A DNA stretch of 64,000 nucleotides from Roseiarcus sp963709655 (GTDB lineage Bacteria; Pseudomonadota; Alphaproteobacteria; Rhizobiales; Beijerinckiaceae): contig CAVPXF010000056.1 of the NCBI GenBank assembly GCA_963709655.1, positions 868,001 through 932,000 of the forward strand, read 5' to 3'. Both the position numbers and the translations under genes were made by a program. The notes under the pieces are model-generated. The model saw only the letters and a list, made by a program, of their open reading frames with translations, ran no database searches and was not told the DNA's origin. Shown in pieces: positions 33,942 through 44,748 of the stretch (its first letter is position 1; every line of letters begins with the position of its first letter).

Positions 33942-35645
33942 TCAGCGGCCGGAAACCGTCAGGCGCCGCGCGATCGCCTTCATCTTGTCCGCTCCGTCTT
34001 TTCGGCCGGTTTCGCGATAGATCTCGGCCATCATCTCGTAGATCGCCGCTCGGGACGGGTCCTGGATCAGGGCCCGCTGAAGCGCAGCCTCGGCGGCGAG
34101 GAGATCGCGCTGGGCCATCGCAACGATCGCCATGCCGATCTCCGCCGACGCGTTGGCCGGGTCGATCGCAAGCACGGACTGGAAAACGCGCTCGGCGTCG
34201 ATCGCGCGGTTGATCGTCAGCCAGCCGGCCGCCGCCGTCAGTCGAGTCTCGGGCGCCGGATCCGCCTCCGCCTTTTTGAGCCACGAGGCGGCAAGCATGG
34301 GCTCTTTGTTGAGCGCATGGTACGCGCCGCGAGCGAGCGCGCCCCAGCCGCGATTCGGCGCCGTGCGCTCGAGCCCCTCGGCGACTTCCGGCAGTCCCTC
34401 CGATTGCTCCAGCGCGAAGAGGGCGGTCGCGCGCATGCGCAGCGCCAGCACGTTGTCGGGATCGAGCCTCAGCGCCTCGGCGGTGATCGTCTCGGCCGCC
34501 GCGGGCGCGCGCTTCAGCACGATCTGGCCAAGTTCTGCGAGGCCCTGGGCGCGCCAGGCGGGATGCGGCGGCGGAAGCGGAGGACAGCCATCCTCGGCGG
34601 CGATCCGGAGCAGGTCCTTATCCGGCTGGACGGGGTCGACCGGCGGCGGCGTGGGGGCGGCCGCGTAGGGCCTTCCCGGCGCTGGCGGCGTCAGCGGGCG
34701 GCCTGCCAGATTGTCGTCCTTGAGCTCGAAAGCCGCAAGGACCGTCGGCGCGATGTCGAGAAGATCGGCGCCGAGGAAATCAGGCGCGGGCGCCCCCCAA
34801 GGGCCCGTCGCCAGCACGACGCCGGCCGATCCCCGCCAGCCCGGCGAGACCGCCAACACGAGCGCCTCGTTTCCGGCGACCTCGCATAGCCGGCCGATCA
34901 GGCTATCGAGGAAGCGCCATGCCGCCTTCGTCGCATAGGCGTAGTCGGGTTCCGTCCGCCCTTCGCTGGCGGCGCGCACCTGACCGAGCAGACCGTGTTG
35001 GACGAACACGGCCTCGGGCGCGCGCTCGGCGATCATCCAGACCGCTCCGCCCTGATAGGTCGCCGCGCGCGCCACGGCGAGCGCCAGGGCCGGCAGAGGC
35101 GTCGGGCGCGACTGGTCGATCTTGCCGAGGTCCGGCACGAAGCCCAGAATTGTGTCGGTCGTGATTTGGGTGGGATGCACCCGGCGCAGGGCGATCTCAT
35201 CGCGGATGTCGAGCGGTGCGCAACGCAGTGGTAGAGCCCAGTCGGCCGCCGTCTTGCCCGTCGGGTCGGCGAACGTCTCGTCGATATGAACGCCCGGCCA
35301 ATCCGCGCCCGGCTGCATGGCGGGCCAACCGACGCTGCCGGTCGAGACGCCGGCCGCCTGAAGCCGCGCCCATAGCGGCGCTGTCCGCCACGACGCGCGT
35401 CCGATCGGTCGCAGGCCGCCCGCCCAGGCCTCGTGACGCCGCCAGACGCCGTGCATCTCTGGCTGAACGCCCGTCGCCAACGAAGCGAAGGCGGCAATCC
35501 CCTCGCCGGTCGGGGCCCCGTTCAGCGAACCTGCAAAACCGGCTTTGCGCAAGGCGGCCATCCGAGGCAAGGCGCCTGAGCGGGTCGCTGCGTCGAAGCC
35601 GGCCCAGTCCATTCCGGCGGCGGCGATCAGGAGCATCTTCGTCAT
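33942..35645 (-). CDS. Alkaline-phosphatase-fold protein fused to TPR repeats, apparently lacking catalytic residues
   Basis: 567 residues. The first 320 follow the type I phosphodiesterase/nucleotide pyrophosphatase fold (MDWAGFDAATRSGALPRMAAL, FASLATGVQPEMHGVWR, LLDIAPTVLAAFEL). TPR-like helical repeats cover about 380-560 (LRLDPDNVLALRMRATALFA, VFQSVLAIDPANAS). The nucleophile position reads GEGIAAF instead of T.P.W, the usual D...H pair is absent, and the SDHG metal motif is replaced by SPGW. It probably binds rather than cleaves a ligand. Divergent from the GNAT gene. Confidence 0.7.
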   Translation of the reverse strand: MTKMLLIAAAGMDWAGFDAATRSGALPRMAALRKAGFAGSLNGAPTGEGIAAFASLATGVQPEMHGVWRRHEAWAGGLRPIGRASWRTAPLWARLQAAGVSTGSVGWPAMQPGADWPGVHIDETFADPTGKTAADWALPLRCAPLDIRDEIALRRVHPTQITTDTILGFVPDLGKIDQSRPTPLPALALAVARAATYQGGAVWMIAERAPEAVFVQHGLLGQVRAASEGRTEPDYAYATKAAWRFLDSLIGRLCEVAGNEALVLAVSPGWRGSAGVVLATGPWGAPAPDFLGADLLDIAPTVLAAFELKDDNLAGRPLTPPAPGRPYAAAPTPPPVDPVQPDKDLLRIAAEDGCPPLPPPHPAWRAQGLAELGQIVLKRAPAAAETITAEALRLDPDNVLALRMRATALFALEQSEGLPEVAEGLERTAPNRGWGALARGAYHALNKEPMLAASWLKKAEADPAPETRLTAAAGWLTINRAIDAERVFQSVLAIDPANASAEIGMAIVAMAQRDLLAAEAALQRALIQDPSRAAIYEMMAEIYRETGRKDGADKMKAIARRLTVSGR

Positions 35646-35681
35646 GCGGCTTCCAGAAGCTTTGAAAGCCTTTTAGCGGAC

Positions 35682-36575
35682 ATGGTACAAGCGGTCATGA
35701 TGAGCTCGTCCGCAGTCATGACGAATATGAGCGTGACTCTCGCGTCCGAAAGCGAGGCGCCGGCCTGCCTTGCGCTGATTCCCAAGGCGGCCAGCGCGCG
35801 CGTCGAGCTGCTGATTGCGCGCGTGGACGGCGAGTTCGCCGGCGCGGGCGCGGTGTTCTGGGCCAATGCCCTGGAGCCCCCGGGATTCCACGCTCTCGTC
35901 AGGGTCCTTTCAGGAGCGCGGCGCCGGGGCGTCGGCCGCAAGCTGATCGAGGCGAGCGTCGCGCTGACGGACGCGGAGACGGATGGGCTCTGGTCATTCG
36001 ACGCCGTGCCGCACGACGGCGGCGAAGCGAAATTTCTTGAAGCCTGCGGCTTTAAGGCGATGAGACGCGAATACCATTATCAGGTGTCCAACGAGGTCAT
36101 CCTCGCCAATTCGAGCGCCATCGCCGATCGTCTGCGCCAACGCGGGCGTATCCCCGAGCGGGCCGAAATCAAATACCTGTCGGAGCCGGGAGCGCCGCTC
36201 GAGGAGATCGCATGGCTGGTGTCGCGAGAGTTCAACAGCAGTCCCGTCAGCAACTTTCATGATATTCTGAGGCGGCGCGGAGACAGCGCGGACCGGTCGC
36301 TGTACGTCAGGCTCGACGGCGTGATCGTCGCCGCGATGCTCGTGCGCATCCAGGACGGCGTCGCGGTCGTCGATGCGAGGGTCGTCGCCAACCGCTGGCG
36401 CAACAACTGGCCCAATGCCGTGATGCTGGAAAAGGCGCTGGGGCGCGCCAAAAATGAGGCCTGGGCGCACGCGAAGTTCTTTTGCGACGAGAGCGTCACG
36501 GACACGATCAATCTGGCGCGCCGCGGCGGCGAGGAGACCGATCTCAAGACGCGCTATTATCTCGCCTATAGCTGA
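35682..36575 (+). CDS. GNAT family N-acetyltransferase
   Basis: About 297 residues from the first ATG at 35682; the ATGs at 35697, 35700 and 35718 are alternatives and no ribosome site decides. The acetyl-CoA loop is visible in LVRVLSGARRRGVGRKLIEA. A second GNAT-like half follows (EIAWLVSREFNS, VVDARVVANRWRNN), so two tandem domains are likely. Substrate unknown. It is divergent from the phosphatase-fold gene with only 36 bases between starts. Confidence 0.75.
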   Translation: MVQAVMMSSSAVMTNMSVTLASESEAPACLALIPKAASARVELLIARVDGEFAGAGAVFWANALEPPGFHALVRVLSGARRRGVGRKLIEASVALTDAETDGLWSFDAVPHDGGEAKFLEACGFKAMRREYHYQVSNEVILANSSAIADRLRQRGRIPERAEIKYLSEPGAPLEEIAWLVSREFNSSPVSNFHDILRRRGDSADRSLYVRLDGVIVAAMLVRIQDGVAVVDARVVANRWRNNWPNAVMLEKALGRAKNEAWAHAKFFCDESVTDTINLARRGGEETDLKTRYYLAYS

Positions 36576-36631
36576 GCTTTTCGGGTCTCCGCCGCTTGAT
36601 CTTTGCTTGCGGCGCGGGGGCCTGGCGGAAA

Positions 36632-36664
36632 TAAAAACGCCCCTCCGCCATGTGCGGAAGGGCG
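36632..36664 (-). terminator. Terminator downstream of the second PEP-CTERM gene
   Basis: On the minus strand CGCCCTTCCGC, loop ACAT, GCGGAGGGGCG is followed by TTTTTA. It lies 14 bases after the stop at 36678. Confidence 0.8.
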
Positions 36665-36677
36665 AGCCGAACTCTGG

Positions 36678-37244
36678 TCAATCGCGAAGGCGAGGCCGGG
36701 TCAGGCCGCGAGGGCCACCCCCTGGCGGCGGCGGGCGGCGGTGAGCCGCTATGCCCAACGCGCCCGCGCCCGCGATCAGGAGCGCCCAGGTGGACGGTTC
36801 GGGAATGGCGGCGTAGGTGATCGAGGCAAGACCGCCCGTGCCGTTCAGCGTTGCGAAACCATAAACCGTCTTGCCGCCGGCGTCGAACGCAAGGTTGACA
36901 TAACCCGACCCTACCTGGGTGGGAGTTTTGGTCATGTTCAAGTTGTCGCCGATCACGACCGAGGCGGGAGCGTACGACAGGCTGGGATCAATCGAATCCG
37001 TCCCGGCATTGCCCGTCGAGGCGATGTAACCGCCGCTCAACGTCCCGAAACTTTGGTCAACTTTGCTTCCTACGATGGTCGAGGTGCTCATTTCGAATGG
37101 AGTCACCCCATCCAGCGTCAAATCAGCGTTCGTATTGAAAGCATAATTGAAGTCGACGGTCGTCGTCGACGCATTGGCTTGCGAGCTGACGCCGGCAAGC
37201 CCCAGAGCGGCGACGGCGGTCAGTGAACTCGTTACATACTTCAT
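36678..37244 (-). CDS. Short PEP-CTERM protein
   Basis: 188 residues as written. A Sec signal (MKYVTSSLTAVAALGLAG) ends SQANAS. The mature part is Thr/Ser/Gly-rich and beta-like (FGTLSGGYIASTGNAG). The sorting signal is AIPEPSTWALLIAGAGALG, then arginines. The end probably contains one extra base in the GGG run near 36735: correcting it gives RRRRQGVALAA and a stop at 36701, the usual PEP-CTERM ending, in place of the odd proline-rich tail. It lies downstream of a 376-base gap and is convergent with the GNAT gene. Confidence 0.85.
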   Translation of the reverse strand: MKYVTSSLTAVAALGLAGVSSQANASTTTVDFNYAFNTNADLTLDGVTPFEMSTSTIVGSKVDQSFGTLSGGYIASTGNAGTDSIDPSLSYAPASVVIGDNLNMTKTPTQVGSGYVNLAFDAGGKTVYGFATLNGTGGLASITYAAIPEPSTWALLIAGAGALGIAAHRRPPPPGGGPRGLTRPRLRD

Positions 37245-37620
37245 AAAAGACTCCCCTTCTCCCGGCGTTGGCCTTGAAACGCGCTCTTACCCGGAGAAAT
37301 CCCCCTGCACCGGCGGTCTCATCGAGTCTGGTCGACAAACACTCTGCGGCACCTTAGCAGCAATTCATAACGTAGACTTTCGGTTCATCCATGTCAAGCT
37401 TCCCGATGGACAGTTTTTTAACCTCCCCCGGGCAGGCCCCGACCCGTCTTGGGCCGGTATTTCGAAAGCGCGAGATCACGCTGGGCCGCGTTGGCCAAAA
37501 GCGTCTCTATTTCTGCCGTCTGCTTTGAATAGGGAAGGCGGAGCGAAAGCGGTCATACTGGCTTCAAAGCCGTTGTTCCGTCCGCCGGGGGGCGGACTTC
37601 CCGTGCACTCGGCCTCCAGG
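37245..37620. other. Intergenic region between PEP-CTERM and DUF4239 genes
   Basis: 376 bases. A GTCCGCC-GGGG-GGCGGAC hairpin at 37580-37597 follows the DUF4239 stop on the minus strand but lacks a T-run. The part near 37245-37430 is AT-richer and should hold the PEP-CTERM promoter; no confident -35/-10 pair was found. No gene seen. Confidence 0.5.
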
Positions 37621-38382
37621 TCACGTCCCCAGCGCCGCCAGCATCTGGTCGAAGAAGCCGGAGGGGATGCGGAAGACGCCGGTGAAGGGCTGGCTGAGCT
37701 CGAGGATCAGGAAGAGGGCGCTGCCGACGGCGAAGGCGCCGAGCGCCACCGCGACGACCGTGGTTGCATTGAAGCGGGAGAGGACGCCGAACCCGCAGAA
37801 CAGGATCGCCGCCCAGGAGACGACGATCGCCACCAGCGGCCACGACACGGGGCTTGCGAGCTGCAGCGAGATAAGGAGCCGGGTCTGCTCGATCGCGCCG
37901 GCGTCCGCCGCGGCGGTCGCGGCAAACTTCTGTTGCGCCGGAGTCCTGGGCTCGAGCGAGGCGACGTACATATCCATCAGTCTCAGGTGCTCGATCGGCT
38001 CGCCGACGCTCATGTCGGGCGCCTTCTCCGTCGCGCCGCCCCAGATCATCGTCCGGATCGACGACAAGGTGTCCTTCATCTTGCTGCGGGCGAAGGCGGT
38101 TTCCGGCCCGTATTCGGACAGCGCGATGTCGAGTTGCAGCGCCCTGGCCGCGAGCGTCTCCATCTCGGCCTTCTGGTTGGCGTAAAACGCGTAGGTGGAG
38201 CCGACCAGCGTGCCGAGCACCAGGGCGAGCAGAAGCGAGACGAGCCCGACGACCGCGCCGATCATCTCGCGCGACTTTTCGGCGCTGTGCGGCTCCGGCA
38301 GCAGCGTCTGCAGATAGAGGCCCAATAGGCCGAAGCCGAAAATGAGCGCCGCCACGCTGACGCAGAACCAGACCGTGCCCAT
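37621..38382 (-). CDS. DUF4239-like membrane protein
   Basis: The ATG at 38382 follows AAGGAAA and gives 253 residues. Four membrane segments: two at about 5-30 and 43-68 and two near the C-terminus (PLVAIVVSWAAILFCGFG, VAVALGAFAVGSALFLIL). The long soluble part between them is helical (ALQLDIALSEYGPETAFARS). This is the DUF4239 pattern, function unknown. It lies 98 bases after the sugar-binding protein gene on the same strand and may be its operon's last member. Confidence 0.8.
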   Translation of the reverse strand: MGTVWFCVSVAALIFGFGLLGLYLQTLLPEPHSAEKSREMIGAVVGLVSLLLALVLGTLVGSTYAFYANQKAEMETLAARALQLDIALSEYGPETAFARSKMKDTLSSIRTMIWGGATEKAPDMSVGEPIEHLRLMDMYVASLEPRTPAQQKFAATAAADAGAIEQTRLLISLQLASPVSWPLVAIVVSWAAILFCGFGVLSRFNATTVVAVALGAFAVGSALFLILELSQPFTGVFRIPSGFFDQMLAALGT

Positions 38383-38479
38383 TTTTGTTTCCTTGACGAG
38401 TTGACCGGACGCGTAAGCTCTCAAGCCGCTCCGGGGGCGGTCGCCGCGACCCTTGAAGGGGCCGCGGCAGGCGTGGCGC

Positions 38480-39469
38480 TTACTTGCCCATCATCGCCTT
38501 GGCGTTGTCCGGCGTGATCGCGGTCGTCGCGACCGTGACGACCGTCGGGACCTTGTCGGCGCAGTCGAGCAGGATCGCCTTCGCCATGTCGATCGCCTCG
38601 GGCCCGCCCGTCGGGTAGGTGAAGGTCGCCGCCCACTCGCCCTCGGCGACGGCGCGGATTCCGCCCGAGGGCCCGGGCAATCCGTCGGTGCCGAGGATCT
38701 TGATGTCGCCGTCCTTCTTGCCGGCGCCCTTGGCGGCGAGCCGCGCCCCGGCCGCCATCATGTCGTTGCTGGCGTAGACCGCCTTGATGTTCGGATGGGC
38801 CTGCAGCATCGCGGCGAAGGCGGTCTGGGCCTTGTCCGGCAGCCAGTCGGCCGCCTGCTCGGCGACGACCTGGATCTTCGGGTTTTCCTTCACGCCGGCC
38901 TTGAAGCCGTCGAGCCGTTCGACCGCCGGCGTCGAGCTCGGCAGGCCCTCGAGCACCGCGACCTCGCCGCCCTCGGGCAGGAGCTTGTCGGCGACATACT
39001 TGCCCGCCTCCTCGGCGATCTTGAAATTGTCGCCGCCGATGAAGGCCGTGTAGTCCTTGCCGGGGTCGCCGAGCGTCTTGCGGTCGAGTTCGATGACCGG
39101 AATGCCCGCCTTCATGGCGCGGGCGACGACGGGGGTCAGCGGCGCCGCCTCGAAGGGCGAGATCAGGATGAGATCGACCTTCTGGGTGATGAAATTGTCC
39201 ATCTGCGAGGTCTGGGTGTTCACGTTGCCGGCGCCGTCGGCGATCTGAAGCGTGAACTGCGGGACTTTGGCCGCCGCGGCGGTCAGCTGGTCGTTGACAT
39301 GCTGGCGGTAGGGCTCGGCGTTGTTGGCCTGCGAGAACCCGATCACGTATTTGCCGTCCTTGCCGCAGTCCTTGACCAGCGAGGCGGCGTTCGCCGCGCC
39401 CGCCGCCAGCGCCAGCGCGCCTACGCCGACGAAGAGCCTCGCGCTCCTCCGAAACCATGCAGAATCCAT
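38480..39469 (-). CDS. Periplasmic sugar-binding protein of an ABC transporter
   Basis: The ATG at 39469 is preferred (GGGAG 6 bases upstream); about 329 residues. The Sec signal ends ANAAS. The type I periplasmic-binding fold (RbsB/Peripla_BP_4) is seen in YVIGFSQANNAEPYRQH, VDLILISPFEAAPLTPVV, GIPVIELDRKT and AVYASNDMMAAGARLA. It delivers a pentose, hexose or polyol to the permease encoded just upstream. The ligand is not predictable; GDP/GEN residues of ribose binders are not all kept. Confidence 0.88.
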   Translation of the reverse strand: MDSAWFRRSARLFVGVGALALAAGAANAASLVKDCGKDGKYVIGFSQANNAEPYRQHVNDQLTAAAAKVPQFTLQIADGAGNVNTQTSQMDNFITQKVDLILISPFEAAPLTPVVARAMKAGIPVIELDRKTLGDPGKDYTAFIGGDNFKIAEEAGKYVADKLLPEGGEVAVLEGLPSSTPAVERLDGFKAGVKENPKIQVVAEQAADWLPDKAQTAFAAMLQAHPNIKAVYASNDMMAAGARLAAKGAGKKDGDIKILGTDGLPGPSGGIRAVAEGEWAATFTYPTGGPEAIDMAKAILLDCADKVPTVVTVATTAITPDNAKAMMGK

Positions 39470-39536
39470 GTTCATCTCCCTTTGGTGATTGTCGTTGCGC
39501 CGCTTCGCCATGAGCGTCGCGGTTTCGTCGCCGGCG

Positions 39537-40583
39537 TTATCGACCCAAACCCTCGCGGCGACGGACGAGGGACTGGAGGACTGCGGCGAGCACGATGATC
39601 GCGCCTGTGGCGAGTAATTGCAGCGCCGCGTTGATGTTGTTGAGCTGAAGGATGTTGGCGAGCGCGCCGAGCATCACCGCGCCCGCCACGGTTCCGATCA
39701 TCGACCCCGAGCCGCCGAAGAGGCTCGTCCCGCCGATGACGACCGAGGCGATCGCCACCAGCTCGTAGCCTGTTCCGTCGTTGGCGCTGCCGAAGTTGAA
39801 CTGGCCGGCGTGGACAATGCCGGCGATCGCCGAGACGAAGCCGGTGATGGCGTAGACGCTGACCTTGACCAGCGAGACCGGCACGCCCGAAAGCCGGGCC
39901 GCGCGTTCGTTGCCGCCGACGGCGAAGACATAGCGCCCGAAGCGGGTGAAGTTCAGCACGAACGTCGCAATGGCGGCGACGACCACGAACACCAGGGTCG
40001 CGACCGGCACGATGTTGTTGAACAGGCGGTCGCCGAGAATGGCGAACACCGGCGGGGCGAGGCCGGGGCCATTCCCGTAGGAAATGTTGATGTACTGGTT
40101 GCCGGAGATGACCAGCGCAAGCCCGCGCGCGATCTGGAGGCCGGCGAGCGTGACGATGAAGGGTTCGAGCCGGAAACGGTTCGAGATGAGACCCTGCGCC
40201 GCGCCGAACACGGACCCGCATAAGACCACGATGAGGACCGTCGGGATGAGGCCGTAGCCGCCGCTGGTCATGATCGTCGCGGTCAACACGCTGCAGAGGC
40301 TGAGAAGCGCGCCGACGGAGAGGTCGATCCCGGCGGTGATGATGACAAAAGTCATGCCGACCGCGATGATGCCGGTCTCCGACACCGCGCGGACGATGTT
40401 GGCCATGTTGTCGGGCGCAAGAAACAGGATGTGGCCGTGCCGGCGCGGCGAGAAGATGATGCCGCCGATCGCCACCAGGACGAGCCCGATGACGCTCTGA
40501 AACCGCACGGCGACGGCGAGGAGGTCGAACCGCCGGCCGAGCGGAGGGCGCAGCGGAGGCCGCGCGGACGGGCGCTGCCTCAT
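39537..40583 (-). CDS. Sugar ABC transporter permease, RbsC-like
   Basis: 348 residues with eight to ten hydrophobic segments. The signature FVIITAGIDLSVGALLSLCS and the EAA-like loop FAVGGNERAARLSGVPVSLVK are typical of the carbohydrate uptake 2 (RbsC) family. The start follows the ATPase stop directly (TGA then ATG), so translation is coupled. One permease gene is present, so it would homodimerise. Confidence 0.92.
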   Translation of the reverse strand: MRQRPSARPPLRPPLGRRFDLLAVAVRFQSVIGLVLVAIGGIIFSPRRHGHILFLAPDNMANIVRAVSETGIIAVGMTFVIITAGIDLSVGALLSLCSVLTATIMTSGGYGLIPTVLIVVLCGSVFGAAQGLISNRFRLEPFIVTLAGLQIARGLALVISGNQYINISYGNGPGLAPPVFAILGDRLFNNIVPVATLVFVVVAAIATFVLNFTRFGRYVFAVGGNERAARLSGVPVSLVKVSVYAITGFVSAIAGIVHAGQFNFGSANDGTGYELVAIASVVIGGTSLFGGSGSMIGTVAGAVMLGALANILQLNNINAALQLLATGAIIVLAAVLQSLVRRREGLGR

Positions 40584-42137
<1,554 letters not shown>

Positions 42138-42635
42138 GGGCGCCTCGACCTGGATCGAGTGGGGCCGCCCCGGGGACTGGGTGCGCAGGGGCCCGTCATC
42201 CGGGGCCGGGCGTCCTCCCGGGAACGTCGCGTGCCGCGCGGGGCGATCGGCGGTCCGCCGTCGCGCCTCGCGTCTTTGGCCCTTGCCGCCACGTCGCCGC
42301 CTCCCTGCGGGTCGCCTCCGACTTCGTTTTTTCTGGCGGCGTCCCCAAACCGCTGACCTGCGAGCCTAGCACGCGCCGCCGCCCGCGCAACGGGCGCTCA
42401 GTGGCCTCCGTCGAATTTTTATGTCGGCTGGAATTTCTGCGCCTCGGCCTTTGTAGCCGCCGCTGGAGCGCGCTTCGCCCCGCCCGATCCGGCCGCGGGA
42501 AACGCTGACAGGCTACGCTCGCCGTTCCCAACCGTTCGGCCTGCGTCGCTGCTTTGATTTTGTCTGACAATCGTCGCATTGTCCCGAAATAACTCGCCTT
42601 CAACGACAAGCGGCTGGACCGGGAGTGGAGACGTC
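42138..42635. other. Divergent intergenic region, sugar ABC operon / catabolic operon
   Basis: 498 GC-rich bases between two divergent operons. The open frames here (for example on the minus strand) are basic and low-complexity with no family similarity. The AT-richer part at 42530-42600 (GATTTTGTCTGACAATCGTCGCATTG) may hold the promoter of the citryl-CoA-lyase-like gene. No regulator gene is present. Confidence 0.5.
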
Positions 42636-43430
42636 ATGCTGATCGGCAAGGCCGGCGCGGCCGAGACGAAGATCGCCGTCGCGTCGCCCGACCGGATTTG
42701 GGTGCGCGGGCGCGATCTGACCGCCGACCTCATGGGAGGCGCGACCTTCACCGACTTCGTCTACCTTCTCGCGACCGGCCACGCGCCGACCGAGCACCAG
42801 CGCTTCTTTCTTGACCTCAGCCTCGTGGCGCTCGCCGAACATGGGCTGACGCCCTCCGTTCAGGCCGCGCGAATGACGCTCGCAGCCGACCCGGCCGCGC
42901 TTCAGGGCGCCGTCGCCGCCGGCGTGCTCGGCTGCGGCACGGTCATCCTCGGCGCGGCCGACCTCTGCCGCGCGCTGATCGACGACGTCCTGGCGCGGGC
43001 GGGCGCCGCCCGCTCGGTCGAAGCGGCGGCGCTCGAGGTCGCGCGCGATTATCGCGCGTCGCGCCGGCCGATCCCCGGTTACGGCCACCCGCTGCACAAG
43101 CCGGTCGATCCGCGCGCCGAACGGATGATGGCGCTCGCTCGCGGGCGGGGCGTCGCCGGCCGCGCGGTCGACGCGGCGACGGCGTTGACCGGCGCGATCG
43201 CCGAGGTCTGGGGCAAGCCGCTGCCGATGAACGTCTCGATGGCGATCGCGGCGACGCTGGTCGACGTCGGCGTTCCGCCGGCGCTGATCCGCGCCGTGCC
43301 GATCCTCGCCCGCACGGGGGGGCTGATCGCCCATCTCATCGAGGAGCAGGAGACGCCGATCGGCTTCTATCTCGCCTCGAAGGGCGAAGAGGCGATCGAC
43401 CATTCCGCCGCCGAAGGAGGCTTCGCCTGA
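42636..43430 (+). CDS. Citrate-synthase-fold protein, citryl-CoA lyase-like
   Basis: The ATG at 42636 with GGAGTGGAG upstream gives 264 residues, the short form of the citrate synthase fold. Conserved parts are IWVRGRDLTADLMGGATFTDF, then PIPGYGHPLHKPVDPRAE with the catalytic histidine, KPLPMNVSMAIAATLVDVG, and ILARTGGLIAHLIEEQETP. Short relatives are annotated as citryl-CoA lyases and act on citryl- or citramalyl-type CoA esters. Its stop overlaps the start of the CoA ligase gene (TGATG), so both work in one pathway. Confidence 0.85.
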   Translation: MLIGKAGAAETKIAVASPDRIWVRGRDLTADLMGGATFTDFVYLLATGHAPTEHQRFFLDLSLVALAEHGLTPSVQAARMTLAADPAALQGAVAAGVLGCGTVILGAADLCRALIDDVLARAGAARSVEAAALEVARDYRASRRPIPGYGHPLHKPVDPRAERMMALARGRGVAGRAVDAATALTGAIAEVWGKPLPMNVSMAIAATLVDVGVPPALIRAVPILARTGGLIAHLIEEQETPIGFYLASKGEEAIDHSAAEGGFA

Positions 43431-44737
43431 TGCCGATGGTCGAGCCCGACATCGAAGCCGCGCCGTGGGAGGACCAGGCGGGCCTCGACGCGCCGCTCTA
43501 CCTCAAGCAGATCGAATACCTGTTCGAGCGCTCGCGCTTCTATCGCGGCAAGCTCGAGCGCGCCGGCTACGCGACCCACGGCGCCGTCGGCGGGCTCGAG
43601 GCGATCCATGCGCTGCCATTCACCGAGAAGGACGAACTGCGCGCCACGCGGACGCCGGACGAGCCGATCGGGACGCATCGCGCCGCCGACCCAGAGGAGA
43701 TCGCCCGCATCTATTCGACCAGCGGCACGACCGGGACGCCGAGCTACATTCCGCTCACCGCCTCCGACATCGAGGTTTGGGTCAGGACCTCGGCGCGATC
43801 CTACGCGGCCTCGGGAATCGTCCGCGGCGAGCGGATCGTCTCGACCTACAACGCCGGCCCGTTCGTCGCCGGCGCCGCTCTCGCCGTGTTCGACCGGCTC
43901 GGGCTCTGCCATATTCCGGTCGGCACGGGGAACACCGAGCGGCTTGTCGCGGCAATCGAGCTTCTGAAGCCGACAGCCGCGGTGATGACGCCGTCCTATG
44001 CGCTTCATCTTGCGGAATGGGCGCGCGAGCGGGGCAGGGACCTCGCGCAATCGAGCGTCCAGCGGATCCTGGTCGCGGGCGAGCCCGGCGGCGGCGAAGC
44101 CGCGATGCGGGCGAAGCTGGAGGAGGCCTGGGGCGCACGCGTCACCGAGGCCATGGGGATCGGCGACATCTCCATCACCCTGTGGGGCGAGTGCGAGGCG
44201 AAGGCCGGCATGCACTTTTCCGGCCGCGGATTCGTCCACCCCGAGCTGATCGATCCGACAACGGGCGCTGCCTTGCCGTTCGAGGACCGCGCCGAGGGCG
44301 AGCTCGTGCTGACCCATCTCGTCAACCGCGCCGCGCCGCTGCTCCGCTTTCGCACCCGCGACCATGTGCGGGTGAGCGCGGGTCGCTGCGCCTGCGGCCG
44401 CACGGCCCCGCGCGTGCGCTGCATCGGCCGCACCGACGACATGCTGATCGTGCGCGGCGTCAACGTGTTTCCCTCGGCGGTGCGCGAGGTGGTCAACGAA
44501 TTCGCGCCAACGGTCACCGGAGTTCTTATGATCCGTCCGCGGGCGAAGGGCGTCCGCCAGGAGCCGCCGCTGCCGATCGCGGTCGAGGCCGCGCCGGGCG
44601 CCGAGGTCGAGGGGCTCGCCGATCGCCTTCGGGCCCGTCTGCGCGAGGTGCTCCTCGTGACGACGGAAATCGCCGTCGTGCCGTCCGGCAGCTTGCCGCG
44701 CAGCGAATATAAGTCGAAGCTCGTTGAAAAAGCATGA
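43430..44737 (+). CDS. Phenylacetate-CoA ligase-like acyl-CoA synthetase
   Basis: 435 residues of the PaaK type. It shows the AMP-binding loop IYSTSGTTGTPSYIPLT, AVMTPSYALHLAEW, EAMGIGDISITLWGECE, and the C-terminal region RCIGRTDDMLIVRGVNVFPS. The cysteines in GRCACGRTAP form the zinc-like cluster seen in PaaK relatives. It activates a carboxylic acid, probably aromatic, to its CoA thioester. It overlaps the lyase gene and is followed 11 bases later by the VOC gene. Confidence 0.9.
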   Translation: MPMVEPDIEAAPWEDQAGLDAPLYLKQIEYLFERSRFYRGKLERAGYATHGAVGGLEAIHALPFTEKDELRATRTPDEPIGTHRAADPEEIARIYSTSGTTGTPSYIPLTASDIEVWVRTSARSYAASGIVRGERIVSTYNAGPFVAGAALAVFDRLGLCHIPVGTGNTERLVAAIELLKPTAAVMTPSYALHLAEWARERGRDLAQSSVQRILVAGEPGGGEAAMRAKLEEAWGARVTEAMGIGDISITLWGECEAKAGMHFSGRGFVHPELIDPTTGAALPFEDRAEGELVLTHLVNRAAPLLRFRTRDHVRVSAGRCACGRTAPRVRCIGRTDDMLIVRGVNVFPSAVREVVNEFAPTVTGVLMIRPRAKGVRQEPPLPIAVEAAPGAEVEGLADRLRARLREVLLVTTEIAVVPSGSLPRSEYKSKLVEKA

Positions 44738-44748
44738 GGAGGAGAGCC

